Below are positions 9,098 through 18,460 of a stretch of 64,000 nt of DNA, piece after piece; positions within the stretch are counted from its first letter, which is position 1; the number at the start of each line of letters is the position of its first letter. The stretch is taken from the NCBI RefSeq assembly GCF_002964605.1, contig NZ_PQDH01000008.1, positions 124,001 through 188,000 of the forward strand. Reading direction: 5' to 3'. The position numbers and the translations under genes were made by a program. The notes beneath the pieces are model-generated. The model was not told the origin of the DNA, did not search any database, and worked only from the letters and a program-made list of their open reading frames with translations. Origin of the DNA: Vallitalea okinawensis. Lineage in GTDB: Bacteria; Bacillota; Clostridia; Lachnospirales; PQDH01.

Positions 9098-11127
9098 GCT
9101 ATTTTCACCATCCCCACTGCTTGAACTTCTACACTAGAATCCAGTTCATTATAGGATAATACGATCAAGTCAGGTAAGATATTTTCTGTCAATCGTTTGA
9201 AGTATAAACGAACGATTGGTGATGATAAAACAATTGGCTGCTGACCTGTCGATGTAACTTTTGCAACTTCTCTTTTCAATCCATCATAAATCTTTTGAGT
9301 TGTCAATGGATCAATTGCAAGATAGGAACCTTGCTCTGTTTGTTTAACAGAATCCATAATCCTTTGTTCCAACCCAGGATCTAATGTAATGACATTATTC
9401 TTAGGGTTATCTAAGAAAGTCTTAGAGATGTTTCTCTTCAATTTCTGGCGTACATACTCCGTAAGAATATCAACGTCCCTATTAGAAGCACCATAATCGG
9501 CTAATGTTTCAAAGATTGTTACTAAGTCTCTAATAGAAATACCTTCATTTAATAAGTTCATAAGTACTTTTTGGATTTCTCCAACACTCAATAATTTGGG
9601 TACCAGCTCTTCTACAAGAGTAGGGTGCTTTTCTTTTACTGTATTGATAAGTGTTTGCACATCTTCTCTTGTAAGCAGTTCATCTAAATTACGCTTAATA
9701 ATTTCTGTTAAGTGTGTTGCAATTAATGATGGTGGATCTACAACAGTAAAACCTAATGCTTCTGCTCTTTCTCGTTGGCTTTCAGAAATCCATAAAGCTG
9801 GCAAACCAAAAGCTGGTTCAACGGTTTGAATACCATCTACCTCTTCTTCTATATAGCCCGGATTCATGGCCATATAGTGATCAAACATTATTTCACCTTT
9901 AGAGACTTCTACACCTTTTATATTAATTGAGTATTCATTTGGATTGAGTTGAATATTATCTCTCAGACGAATGACAGGAACAATAGCACCTAATTCTAGA
10001 GCAATTTGCCGACGTATCATAACAACACGGTCAAGCAAGTCACCACCTTGATTCACATCAGCCAAAGGAATAATACCATAACCAAACTCTAAAACGATTG
10101 GGTCTACGTTGATTAAAGAAACGACATTCTCAGGTCGTCTTATTTCTTCAACATCCGTATCATCTTCTGTTATTTCCTCCTCAACAGATTGAACCTTTAA
10201 CTCTCGAATCATGCGATACCCTGCAAAAAGTATGAGAGAGCCCACACCCATCATAAGAATTTTGGGTAGTGGTAAGAGTATCCCCAAAAGAATCAAAATA
10301 CCTCCAGTTAGCATAAACACTCTTGGCATCGAAAACAATTGCTTTTGTATTTCTTCACCAACGTTGGCGTCCTTCGATGCCTTCGTAACTAAAATACCCG
10401 TTGCAAGAGAAATCATTAACGCAGGAATCTGACTTACCAAGCCATCACCTACGGTCAATATGGTATAGTTGTTTAAAGCTTCATTAAAACTACTACCATT
10501 CATCATAATACCTATACCAATACCACCGATAATATTAATGAAGGTGATAAGTATCCCAGCAATAGCATCTCCTTTAACGAACTTACTGGCACCATCCATA
10601 GCACCATAAAATGAAGCTTCTTGTTGTATTTTCTGACGTCGTGTTTTAGCTTCTTGATCATCTATAAGACCTGCATTCAAATCGGCATCAATGGCCATCT
10701 GTTTACCAGGCATCGCATCCAAAGTAAATCTCGCTGATACTTCAGCAACCCTTTCAGCACCTTTAGTGATAACCATAAATTGTACAATAATCAAAACTAT
10801 AAATACAATAATACCTACTATAAAATTACCACCAGCAACGAATTCACCGAATACTCGAATGACTTGTCCTGCTTCACCATAAGTCAAAATCAATTTCGTT
10901 GAAGCAACATTCAAAGAGAGGCGATAAACCGTCGCAAAGAGTAACATAGTAGGAAAGGTAGACATTTCAAGTGCTTCAGTTGTATATAATGCATTAAATA
11001 ATACAAAAAGTGCAATAGCAATGTTAAAAATAATAAAGACATTAAGTAGTTCACCTGGTATAGGTACAATCAATAAGATGACTGCCCCTATGACAAACAG
11101 ACCTACTAATATATTGGATGGCTTCAT
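9094..11127 (-). CDS. flhA: Flagellar type III export gate protein FlhA
   Basis: FlhA forms the nonameric export gate ring that receives substrates and couples proton flow to export. The 677 residues consist of an N-terminal membrane half with about eight hydrophobic segments up to residue 330 and a cytoplasmic C-terminal half. The highly conserved loop of the family is visible in AMDGASKFVKGDAIAG, and an early conserved stretch SLNVASTKLIL is also clear. It overlaps flhF by four bases and follows flhB by 15, the usual order. No abnormality is seen. Confidence 0.98.
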   Translation of the reverse strand: MKPSNILVGLFVIGAVILLIVPIPGELLNVFIIFNIAIALFVLFNALYTTEALEMSTFPTMLLFATVYRLSLNVASTKLILTYGEAGQVIRVFGEFVAGGNFIVGIIVFIVLIIVQFMVITKGAERVAEVSARFTLDAMPGKQMAIDADLNAGLIDDQEAKTRRQKIQQEASFYGAMDGASKFVKGDAIAGILITFINIIGGIGIGIMMNGSSFNEALNNYTILTVGDGLVSQIPALMISLATGILVTKASKDANVGEEIQKQLFSMPRVFMLTGGILILLGILLPLPKILMMGVGSLILFAGYRMIRELKVQSVEEEITEDDTDVEEIRRPENVVSLINVDPIVLEFGYGIIPLADVNQGGDLLDRVVMIRRQIALELGAIVPVIRLRDNIQLNPNEYSINIKGVEVSKGEIMFDHYMAMNPGYIEEEVDGIQTVEPAFGLPALWISESQRERAEALGFTVVDPPSLIATHLTEIIKRNLDELLTREDVQTLINTVKEKHPTLVEELVPKLLSVGEIQKVLMNLLNEGISIRDLVTIFETLADYGASNRDVDILTEYVRQKLKRNISKTFLDNPKNNVITLDPGLEQRIMDSVKQTEQGSYLAIDPLTTQKIYDGLKREVAKVTSTGQQPIVLSSPIVRLYFKRLTENILPDLIVLSYNELDSSVEVQAVGMVKIA

Positions 11128-11142
11128 ACCTAAACGTCCTCT

Positions 11143-12264
11143 CTATACGCCTTTATGTTTAAGTCGATAAACAAAGGCTAATACTTCAGCCACGGCCTGA
11201 TATAATTCAGGCGGTATCTCGCCACCAATGTCAACTGTATAATATAAAGTTCTAGCCAAAGGTTTGTTCTCAACAATCTCTATTTCATGATCTGTTGCTA
11301 TTTCTCTAATTCTTTTAGCAACTAAATCTGCTCCCTTAGCTAAGACAATTGGCGCTGTCGATACATCGGCATCATACTTAATGGCTACAGCAAAATGTGT
11401 TGGGTTCGTGATAACAACATCTGCTTTAGGTAAATCCTGCATCATTCTTCGCATAGAAACTTCTCTCATCTTCTGACGAATTTTACGCTTAATCTCGGGA
11501 TTACCTTCTTGCATTTTATATTCTTCTTTAATTTCTTGTTTGGTCATCTTTAAATTTTGCTCATGTTCATACTTTTGATAAGCATAATCAATACCTGCTA
11601 CGACCAAGTAAAAGACCCCAACTTTCAGACCAATCTCAACTGTGAAATCTATTAAAATAGTTGTAATCTCTATCACTCTATAATCAAAGAGATTTAGAAT
11701 TAAATCCATTTGGTCTATAAGAGTTGAATAAATAATAAATCCTATAATTGTCAATTTAAGTACTGATTTTACTAATTCAACTAAAATCTTAAGTGAAAAT
11801 AATCTCTTTAACCCCTTTATTGGATTCAATCTGCCAAAGTTAGGTTTTAGAGGTTTTAACGTTGGATGCCATCCAACTTGAATAAAACTGGATATAAATG
11901 CTACTAAAAAACCGACTAGCATAAAGGGCAGTACGATAAGTAAAACTTCTTTAAAAGCATCACTTACAAAAGTAGAAACAAAACTTGGATTATGGAAATC
12001 CGTTGTTTCACTGTATTGAAACATTTGAAAAGATTTATAAAAAACCTGTTTCATCTTTTCAAAGCAATAAGCAATAAATATTCCCACACTGGCAAATACA
12101 GCAATAAAACTTAAAGCGGTGCTAATTTCATTACTTTTAGCAACTTGTCCTTCTTCTCTTGCTTTTCTACGACGCTTTGGGGTGGGTTTTTCCGTCTTTT
12201 CTCCACCTTGTCCTTCTTTCGCAAAGAATTGCAAATTATACGCTATGATTGGATATGATTTCAT
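11143..12264 (-). CDS. flhB: Flagellar export switch protein FlhB
   Basis: FlhB switches the export apparatus from rod/hook to filament substrates. The 373-residue protein has the family N-terminus (LQFFAKEGQGGEKTEKPTP), four membrane segments, and a cytoplasmic domain with the self-cleavage site NPTH in VVITNPTHFAVAIKYD near residue 275; cleavage occurs between Asn and Pro. The ATG overlaps the fliR stop codon (ATGA), so translation is probably coupled. Substrate switching also depends on FliK, encoded upstream in this operon. Confidence 0.97.
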   Translation of the reverse strand: MKSYPIIAYNLQFFAKEGQGGEKTEKPTPKRRRKAREEGQVAKSNEISTALSFIAVFASVGIFIAYCFEKMKQVFYKSFQMFQYSETTDFHNPSFVSTFVSDAFKEVLLIVLPFMLVGFLVAFISSFIQVGWHPTLKPLKPNFGRLNPIKGLKRLFSLKILVELVKSVLKLTIIGFIIYSTLIDQMDLILNLFDYRVIEITTILIDFTVEIGLKVGVFYLVVAGIDYAYQKYEHEQNLKMTKQEIKEEYKMQEGNPEIKRKIRQKMREVSMRRMMQDLPKADVVITNPTHFAVAIKYDADVSTAPIVLAKGADLVAKRIREIATDHEIEIVENKPLARTLYYTVDIGGEIPPELYQAVAEVLAFVYRLKHKGV

Positions 12265-13031
12265 TGGATCAATCCTTCTAAAACATTAAAAAATGCATCA
12301 TTCATCATTGTATACAGATAGTCCGCTATATTAATGATAATCGGACTTGTTATTAGCAATATGATTAATCCCAAGATGAGTTTGATTGGCAAACCCACTA
12401 CAAACATATTCATTTGTGGTACAGCTCTTACTAATATCCCCAGAGCTACATTTACAATAAACATACACACTAAAATGGGACTTGCTATTTTTACTGCTAA
12501 AATGAACATGGTTGTAAAAAACTCGACTAACGTTGTAAATAATCCTGATGTAATTCCTGCTTCGCCCAGCGGTAAAGCTTGGAGACTAAATACCATCCCT
12601 TCGATGAGATAAAGATGTGCATTAATCACCAACATGACTGTTAATAGTAATAAATAGTAGAAATTACCCATTAAAGGTACTTGTATCTTAGCTACTGGAT
12701 CCAGCACGTTAACCATGCTAAACCCTAAATTGAAATCCACTATTTGACCAGCTAGATATAAGCAAGTAAAAACCAAATAAACAGTAAAACCTAAAGCTGC
12801 TCCTGTCATGAATTCCTTTAAAATAATTATTGCATATTCAAAATCTGTTTGAAAGACCACTGTATAGTCAGAAGGTAGAGTAAAGTAAGCTAAAAGGCTT
12901 AAATAAAAAGCTAATGCTACTTTTACATAGGGTGGTACATTACTCCCACCATAAAGCGGTGCTAACATGATAAAGCTAGAAAATCTAACTAAAATTAATA
13001 AGAATATTGTTAAATCTACCATTTGATCCAT
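12261..13031 (-). CDS. fliR: Flagellar export gate protein FliR
   Basis: FliR is part of the FliPQR export gate in the inner membrane. The product of 256 residues is almost entirely hydrophobic with about six membrane segments, and has conserved pieces such as NLGFSMVNVLDP and GILVRAVPQMNMF. I chose the ATG at 13031, nine bases after AAGG; the TTG two codons before is too close to that site. It overlaps flhB by four bases and starts seven bases after the fliQ stop. Confidence 0.96.
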   Translation of the reverse strand: MDQMVDLTIFLLILVRFSSFIMLAPLYGGSNVPPYVKVALAFYLSLLAYFTLPSDYTVVFQTDFEYAIIILKEFMTGAALGFTVYLVFTCLYLAGQIVDFNLGFSMVNVLDPVAKIQVPLMGNFYYLLLLTVMLVINAHLYLIEGMVFSLQALPLGEAGITSGLFTTLVEFFTTMFILAVKIASPILVCMFIVNVALGILVRAVPQMNMFVVGLPIKLILGLIILLITSPIIINIADYLYTMMNDAFFNVLEGLIQ

Positions 13032-13037
13032 GGACAA

Positions 13038-13307
13038 TTACCTTATGTATGTTGAGAAATTAGTAAACAACTCAACTATTAATCCTTCTAGATTACTTAA
13101 CATATAAGGCCCGAATATTAACAAGCCAGCAAACACAGCAAGTATCTTTGGTACAAAGGCAAGAGTTTGTTCTTGTATCGATGTAACCGCTTGAAAGATA
13201 CTTACAATCAGTCCTACACTTAACGCGAGAAGCAATAAGGGTGCTGCAGTGGTTATAACTGTCCATATAGCTTTTGATACGATTTCTAAAATCACTTCTT
13301 CTGACAA
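13038..13307 (-). CDS. fliQ: Flagellar export gate protein FliQ
   Basis: FliQ wraps around the FliP/FliR core of the export gate. The 89-residue product has two transmembrane helices, about residues 14-38 and 50-72, separated by the conserved loop with FQAVTSIQEQTL. Translation starts at TTG, six bases after GAGGTG. It lies between fliP and fliR in the invariant order and is of normal length. Confidence 0.96.
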   Translation of the reverse strand: MSEEVILEIVSKAIWTVITTAAPLLLLALSVGLIVSIFQAVTSIQEQTLAFVPKILAVFAGLLIFGPYMLSNLEGLIVELFTNFSTYIR

Positions 13308-13320
13308 TTAAAACACCTCT

Positions 13321-14121
13321 TTACTGAAAGGTTTTCATTAATTCTCCAATAACTAAACCCCACCCATCAACTAATATAAACAGTAATATCTTAAATGGTA
13401 ATGATATCATTACAGGTGGTAACATCATCATACCCATTGACATAAGCGTAGAAGCAACAACCATATCAATGACAATAAAAGGTACATAGATGATAAATCC
13501 TAAAATAAAAGCTGTTTTTATTTCACTGATGATAAATGCTGGTATAAGGACAGTAGTTGGCAGTTCTTCCCTTGTAGGATACCCGTCATAGGCTGTTGGC
13601 TCTAAGACTTCTATTCCAGCAATATCACTAAATAAAGCTAATTCATCAGCACCAACTTGACTAAACATAAATTCACGCATGGGTTCAATAGATCGCTCCA
13701 TGACTTCTTCTTGGCTAATAACTCCCTCTGTATAAGGTTGGAAAGCATTTTCATTAATTTCACTTAATGTTGGTCCCATAACGAAAAGTGTTAAGAATAA
13801 AGCAAGACCAATTAAAACCTGGTTAGGCGGTGATTGCTGTACACCTAACGCAGATCTAACAAAGCTTAATACAATAATAATCCTTGTAAAGGATGTTGTT
13901 GTCACAAGAATAGCTGGTATAAGTGCTATGATCGTTAATAAAAATAGCATTTGAAGAGAAGGAATTACAGACTGATCATCACCAGAGTTAATGGTCACTT
14001 CCATTAAGGAATCCACCGCTTCTGTAGCATGCACTTCCATGACATAAGAGTTTCCTAAAAAAAGGACTGTTAAGAAAAGTATTCCTACAATCAGAAGCCG
14101 TTTACTCTTTATTGTCTTCAT
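13321..14121 (-). CDS. fliP: Flagellar export gate protein FliP
   Basis: FliP forms the pentameric core of the export channel. The 266-residue precursor starts with a cleavable-looking signal peptide (basic KTIKSKR followed by a hydrophobic stretch to about residue 33), as usual for FliP. Conserved segments include SFTRIIIVLSFVRSALG, LTLFVMGP and, near the C-terminus, MMLPPVMISLPFKI. GGAGG lies five bases before the ATG. The gene overlaps the end of fliO by 20 bases. Confidence 0.97.
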   Translation of the reverse strand: MKTIKSKRLLIVGILFLTVLFLGNSYVMEVHATEAVDSLMEVTINSGDDQSVIPSLQMLFLLTIIALIPAILVTTTSFTRIIIVLSFVRSALGVQQSPPNQVLIGLALFLTLFVMGPTLSEINENAFQPYTEGVISQEEVMERSIEPMREFMFSQVGADELALFSDIAGIEVLEPTAYDGYPTREELPTTVLIPAFIISEIKTAFILGFIIYVPFIVIDMVVASTLMSMGMMMLPPVMISLPFKILLFILVDGWGLVIGELMKTFQ

Positions 14122-14491
14122 TACCTACTACCTCCTGATTGTGTTCTTTAGTCATATTATGCAATAATCTTTTAAATGAAACTTCTTTATGGGAAATCTC
14201 TGTCAAATCAATCTCATTTTCATCAATCTCATCTATTTTTGTGATGTTATCTTTTGTAACAGCAATAGCATAATACTTATTTCCAACTTGAATCAATTGT
14301 ATCATTTTATGAGGTGCTATTTGTACAGATTCAATGACCTTCAAATTTTTCTTTCTCTGAAGGCTTGAATTCTGTACAGATATAAATTTACTGGCATAAT
14401 AAGCTAATGCTAGTACAATTATAAAAACAATTAGCATAAAGGCCAAGTCTAAAACACCAGTTTGTGTACTTAAAAGGCTATGTATACCCAT
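14102..14491 (-). CDS. fliO: Flagellar export accessory protein FliO (FliZ of Bacillus)
   Basis: FliO is a small membrane protein that helps assemble the FliPQR gate. The 129-residue product has one hydrophobic segment near residues 14-34, then a basic stretch SLQRKKNLKVIESVQI and the family's IQVGNKYYAIAVTKDNIT beta region. The ATG at 14491 lies five bases after AGGG and is preferred to a TTG five codons upstream. Its place between cheY and fliP is that of fliZ in Bacillus. The sequence is poorly conserved in general, so the call leans partly on position. Confidence 0.9.
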   Translation of the reverse strand: MGIHSLLSTQTGVLDLAFMLIVFIIVLALAYYASKFISVQNSSLQRKKNLKVIESVQIAPHKMIQLIQVGNKYYAIAVTKDNITKIDEIDENEIDLTEISHKEVSFKRLLHNMTKEHNQEVVGNEDNKE

Positions 14492-14498
14492 AGTTTCC

Positions 14499-14861
14499 CT
14501 ATCCAATAACCTTATTAACAGCCTCTATAACACGGTCAGCTTGGAAAGGTTTTACGATAAAATCTTTTGCTCCAGCTTGAATTGATTCAATTACCATTGC
14601 TTGTTGTCCCATTGCAGAACACATAATAATATTAGCATTACTATCTTTTGAGCGAATTTCTCTTACTGCATCAATACCATCCATTTCAGGCATTGTAATA
14701 TCCATAATCACTAAATCAGGGTTTAATTCCTCAAATTTTTGAACAGCTATTGCTCCATTTTCTGCTTCACCTACGACATTATAGCCGTTTTTACCTAAAA
14801 TATCTTTTATCATCATTCTCATAAAAGCTGCATCGTCAACAATTAAAACATTTTTCCCCAT
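14499..14861 (-). CDS. cheY: Chemotaxis response regulator CheY
   Basis: CheY is the single-domain regulator that, once phosphorylated by CheA, binds the motor switch proteins FliM and FliY. The 120 residues form one receiver domain with the acidic pair in LIVDDAAFMR, the phosphorylated aspartate in DLVIMDITMPEMDG (about residue 54), the conserved threonine/serine position in NIIMCSAMG and the lysine in DFIVKPF. GGAGGAG precedes the ATG. It lies directly after fliY, whose product probably dephosphorylates it. Confidence 0.96.
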   Translation of the reverse strand: MGKNVLIVDDAAFMRMMIKDILGKNGYNVVGEAENGAIAVQKFEELNPDLVIMDITMPEMDGIDAVREIRSKDSNANIIMCSAMGQQAMVIESIQAGAKDFIVKPFQADRVIEAVNKVIG

Positions 14862-14875
14862 TGTTTCTCCTCCAA

Positions 14876-16093
14876 CTAATAAAGATTTATTTTCTTATTA
14901 ATAATTTCAGTAATTCTTATAGCAAAGTTCTCATCGATTACAACAACCTCACCTTTAGCAACCATCTTACTGTTCACTAATATATCAACAGGATCACCTG
15001 CCAACTTATCTAATTCTACTATGCTACCTGGTGCAAATTCTAATATCTCCTTAATGGGTCGTTTTGTTCGACCAAGTTCAACAGAAATCTGTAATGGTAC
15101 ATCCATAATGAGATCAATATTTTCGTTATTACCAGGCGCGCTATGGGTCTCAAACTGTTGAAATTGAACAGGCTGAACGTCGACATTTCTGCTAACATTG
15201 TTCATAGTATCATAATTATTATAATCTACATTCATGTTATCCACCCTTTGATTATTTTGATTGACTGGCGGCGGCATTGGTGGTGCTTGTGGCGGCATTT
15301 GACTCTTAACTTCAGGTTGCTTTACTTCGCTTTGTTTGACTTCATTGCCAAGTTCTTGTTTGATCTCTGTATCTTGTGATTGCATCGCCTCATTACTTAT
15401 ACCCTGCGATTGTATTAAATTGCTATATAAATCCTTAGCAAATTCCACAGGATATATCTGCATCATAACACTATCGATGAGGTCACCTATCACCATATCA
15501 AATTGTATTTGAACAAATTTATCACCCACTAGTTGCGCTAAATTTGTATCTTTCATGATTTCAGGTAAGTCTTGTAATTCAAAATCAACAATCTGTGCAT
15601 GTGGGGGTTGAATATCTATTTTTTTATTAAACATGGAAAACATTGAAGTCGATGCTGATCCTACCATCTGGTTCATTGCTTCACATATTGCTGATAAGTG
15701 TAAATCTCCTATAGGTTCATCAAAATCTACATTTTTGCCATCACCACCCATCATGAGGTTAGTAATAATCTTGACATCAGTATCCTTTAATATCATGAAA
15801 TTAGAACCAACTAGACCTTCTTTGTATTGTACTTCAATGACAACACATGGCCGAGTATAGTTCTTGCTGAACTCTTTCCAGTCCGTAATATTGACACTAG
15901 GGGTCGTTATACTTACCTTCTGATTAACGAGGGATGATAGGGTGGTAGCTGCTGTACCCATATTGATGTTGGATACTTCACCTAAAGCATCCTTTTCATC
16001 TCCATCTAACATCGCTTCGGCTTCTGGTTCATCTTCCTGCATATTCAGTCCTAGTAGAGTATCTATTTCTTCTTGCGATAACGCATTACCCAT
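14876..16093 (-). CDS. fliY: Flagellar motor switch phosphatase FliY (CheC-like plus FliN domains)
   Basis: FliY is a C-ring switch protein of Gram-positive bacteria that also dephosphorylates CheY-P. The 405 residues show an N-terminal peptide LSQEEIDTLLG resembling the CheY-binding end of FliM, a CheC-like domain with ALGEVSNINMGTAATTLS and the second site ICEAMNQMVGSASTSMF, a proline/glutamine/asparagine-rich linker near 240-300, and a C-terminal FliN (SpoA) domain with VPLQISVELGRTKRPIKEIL. The second CheC-like site keeps a Glu and Asn pair. It overlaps fliM by eight bases. Confidence 0.97.
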   Translation of the reverse strand: MGNALSQEEIDTLLGLNMQEDEPEAEAMLDGDEKDALGEVSNINMGTAATTLSSLVNQKVSITTPSVNITDWKEFSKNYTRPCVVIEVQYKEGLVGSNFMILKDTDVKIITNLMMGGDGKNVDFDEPIGDLHLSAICEAMNQMVGSASTSMFSMFNKKIDIQPPHAQIVDFELQDLPEIMKDTNLAQLVGDKFVQIQFDMVIGDLIDSVMMQIYPVEFAKDLYSNLIQSQGISNEAMQSQDTEIKQELGNEVKQSEVKQPEVKSQMPPQAPPMPPPVNQNNQRVDNMNVDYNNYDTMNNVSRNVDVQPVQFQQFETHSAPGNNENIDLIMDVPLQISVELGRTKRPIKEILEFAPGSIVELDKLAGDPVDILVNSKMVAKGEVVVIDENFAIRITEIINKKINLY

Positions 16094-17087
16094 CGAACTC
16101 CTCCCCTCTGATGACTTCTTGTATTTTAATAGCCTTATGATTATTCACAACACCAGGGCTACCAATATACTTCATAAATGAGTCGACAAATACTTCAATA
16201 TGATCATCTACCGCTTTATCGAGCTTTACTACATCACCAACTTGTAGATTTGCAAACTCGCCTACAGTTAACTGTGTAGTACCAAGTTCTGCACGACACA
16301 TCAAATTCGACTTCTTGATATTTTTTTCAATGACTACATCATAGTTACTTTCATCTTTCTTCTGCAAATTGGAAAACCAATGCTTGGTGTTTAATTTATC
16401 CATAATCGGCTCTATAACCATATAAGGTATACAGATATTAAACATTCCTTGTACCTCTCCAATTTGCAAGTCAATCGTTACCAAAGCAACCATTTCATTA
16501 TATGAAATCATTTGAGCATATTGCGGATTAGTCTCTATCTTTTCAAGGTCTGGTCTTAACTCAATAACAGACTCCCAAGGTTCAACCAATAAATCACTAC
16601 ATCTTGACATGATTCGTTCAAGGATTGCAATTTCTATCTCAGAAAAATCACGCCCCCCATCCACGGTTTTACCTTCTCCACCAAGTAATCTATCAATTAT
16701 AGAATAACCGATATTATTTGATATTTCAAGTAAAATTGAGCCTTTCAAAGGATAAAAATCTACAATTGCTAGTATCGTAGGAATCGGTAAAGAGTTAATG
16801 AATTCTTGATATGCTATTGCCTCAACACTTAAAATCTCTGCGCTTACTGGGGACCGAAATAGGACAGTGAAATTTGTCACCATTAAGCGAACATAATTTT
16901 CAAAAAGCATTTCTAATGTTCTTAATTGCTCTTTAGAAAATTTGGAAGGTCTGGCAAAATTGTATTCTTTTATCAGTTTCTCATCACTTTGATTGCTTTT
17001 CTTGACCTCATCGGCATCTATGCTACCAGAATTCAATGCCGACAGCAGATCATCAATTTCGCCCTGTGATAGGATCTCAGACAACAA
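16086..17087 (-). CDS. fliM: Flagellar motor switch protein FliM
   Basis: FliM is the C-ring component that binds CheY-P and FliG to change rotation. The protein has the CheY-binding N-terminus LSQGEIDDLLSAL, a CheC-like middle domain with LLVEPWESV, and a C-terminal SpoA domain. The start is unusual. AGGAGG stands only two bases before an ATG at 17090, but five bases before a TTG at 17087 and eight before a second TTG at 17084, so TTG initiation is more likely; the difference is one or two residues. About 333 residues, normal length. Confidence 0.95.
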   Translation of the reverse strand: MLSEILSQGEIDDLLSALNSGSIDADEVKKSNQSDEKLIKEYNFARPSKFSKEQLRTLEMLFENYVRLMVTNFTVLFRSPVSAEILSVEAIAYQEFINSLPIPTILAIVDFYPLKGSILLEISNNIGYSIIDRLLGGEGKTVDGGRDFSEIEIAILERIMSRCSDLLVEPWESVIELRPDLEKIETNPQYAQMISYNEMVALVTIDLQIGEVQGMFNICIPYMVIEPIMDKLNTKHWFSNLQKKDESNYDVVIEKNIKKSNLMCRAELGTTQLTVGEFANLQVGDVVKLDKAVDDHIEVFVDSFMKYIGSPGVVNNHKAIKIQEVIRGEEFDG

Positions 17088-17101
17088 CATCACCTCCTAG
17101 C

Positions 17102-17590
17102 TTAGTCGTGAAAATACCCCGGAAGATCAACTTCTACAAAACAATCGCTATTAAATTCCTTTTTTAATAATTCAAGTATTTCTTCTTCTAAAATTTGTTT
17201 AGAGTCTGTTCTCTTTATCTCTTCGTAACTCTTAACACGAACAATATCATGGATATCGGATATGATCATATCAATTTTATTCGTGTCTAATAAAAACTCT
17301 TTAACACTTTCATAGTCATCATGTTTAGTGTTAAGCACAACAGTAATATCCACTCTAAGCGTATGTTGTTTACCATTTTCTATGGCATACACATTGCTTA
17401 TTATTGAGTCTGGTAGTTTTACAGGATCAATATCTTGTTCTGTCAGGGATATCTGCCCACTATCGTATTCTTCTTCTGCTGTTTTATTGCTATCGCCACC
17501 TAATGTAATCAATGCAAAGATAACAAGTGCGATTGCGATAATAACAGTTAATACAATATTAATGGTTATCATACCTTTAACTTTGTCCAT
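17102..17590 (-). CDS. fliL: Flagellar basal-body-associated protein FliL
   Basis: FliL is a single-pass membrane protein that rings and supports the stator units. The 162-residue product has a membrane helix at about residues 7-29 (ITINIVLTVIIAIALVIFAL) followed by an extracytoplasmic domain containing the family motif SVKEFLLDTNKIDMIISDI. I chose the second ATG, seven bases after GGGGAG; the first ATG two codons earlier is too close to it. It lies between motB and fliM, consistent with stator function. Confidence 0.92.
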   Translation of the reverse strand: MDKVKGMITINIVLTVIIAIALVIFALITLGGDSNKTAEEEYDSGQISLTEQDIDPVKLPDSIISNVYAIENGKQHTLRVDITVVLNTKHDDYESVKEFLLDTNKIDMIISDIHDIVRVKSYEEIKRTDSKQILEEEILELLKKEFNSDCFVEVDLPGYFHD

Positions 17591-17689
17591 AAACATTCTC
17601 CCCTTGCTAAATATACTGAATGATCAATATATTAGTAAATATTTAGGGCATATACAATAAATTCAAACTAGTAAAGATACTGCTATGCC

Positions 17690-18460
17690 TTATTCAGCAA
17701 GAATTTCGTCAAATTCATCCACGTAGATATATATTTCTACACGTCGATTTTTAGCTCGCCCCTCATGCGTGTCGTTAGAAACGATTGGAGAATACTCGCC
17801 TCGTCCATCTGCTGAAATTTTCTTTGGATCAAAACCTTGTTCTTCTATTAAATATTCCGCAACAGATATAGCTCTAGCAGAGGATAAATACCAGTTGGAC
17901 GGATATTTTTCAGTATTAATTGGAATATTGTCTGTATGACCTTCGATTTTAATCTGATTTTCTCTATACTTTATTAATTCTTTTGATAAAATTTCTAATA
18001 TGCCAATAGCATCAACTTTAAGCTCTGCTTGACCAGTATCAAATAAAATTGTATCATCAATTAATTGAAGCTTTATGTAATTGTCTTTAGCCTCAACAGC
18101 TATTTGATCTTCTAAACCATTTTCAGCTATAAAATCCTTAAATTCCTGCACCAATTCTTCTAAATTATCCCCTTCTACTTCAGGGTCCATATTAAGGTGC
18201 TCATAATACATAATCTCAAAATCAGGTAATTGATTAATACCATTACCAATAGCAGTTCCTTTACCAACTGTTTCTGCTCCCATAAACATATTGACAGAGT
18301 TATTAAAAGAGTTAATAAACGCTTGAAATTTCTCAGCATCTATGGATGACATGGAAAACAATACAGCGAAAAAGCATAGAAGTAATGTTACTAAATCAGA
18401 GTAGGTAGCCATCCACTCAGGTGACCCCTTTTTAACGTTACCCTGCTTCTTTCTTTTCAT
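17690..18460 (-). CDS. motB: Flagellar stator protein MotB
   Basis: MotB anchors the stator to peptidoglycan and carries the ion-binding aspartate. The 256-residue protein has one membrane helix near residues 18-40 with the key Asp in WMATYSDLVTLLLCFF, a plug/linker region, and a C-terminal OmpA-like domain with IEGHTDNIPI, LSSARAISVAEYL and GRAKNRRVEIYI. It starts at the base after the motA stop codon. Whether protons or sodium drive the motor cannot be decided safely from this sequence. Confidence 0.96.
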   Translation of the reverse strand: MKRKKQGNVKKGSPEWMATYSDLVTLLLCFFAVLFSMSSIDAEKFQAFINSFNNSVNMFMGAETVGKGTAIGNGINQLPDFEIMYYEHLNMDPEVEGDNLEELVQEFKDFIAENGLEDQIAVEAKDNYIKLQLIDDTILFDTGQAELKVDAIGILEILSKELIKYRENQIKIEGHTDNIPINTEKYPSNWYLSSARAISVAEYLIEEQGFDPKKISADGRGEYSPIVSNDTHEGRAKNRRVEIYIYVDEFDEILAE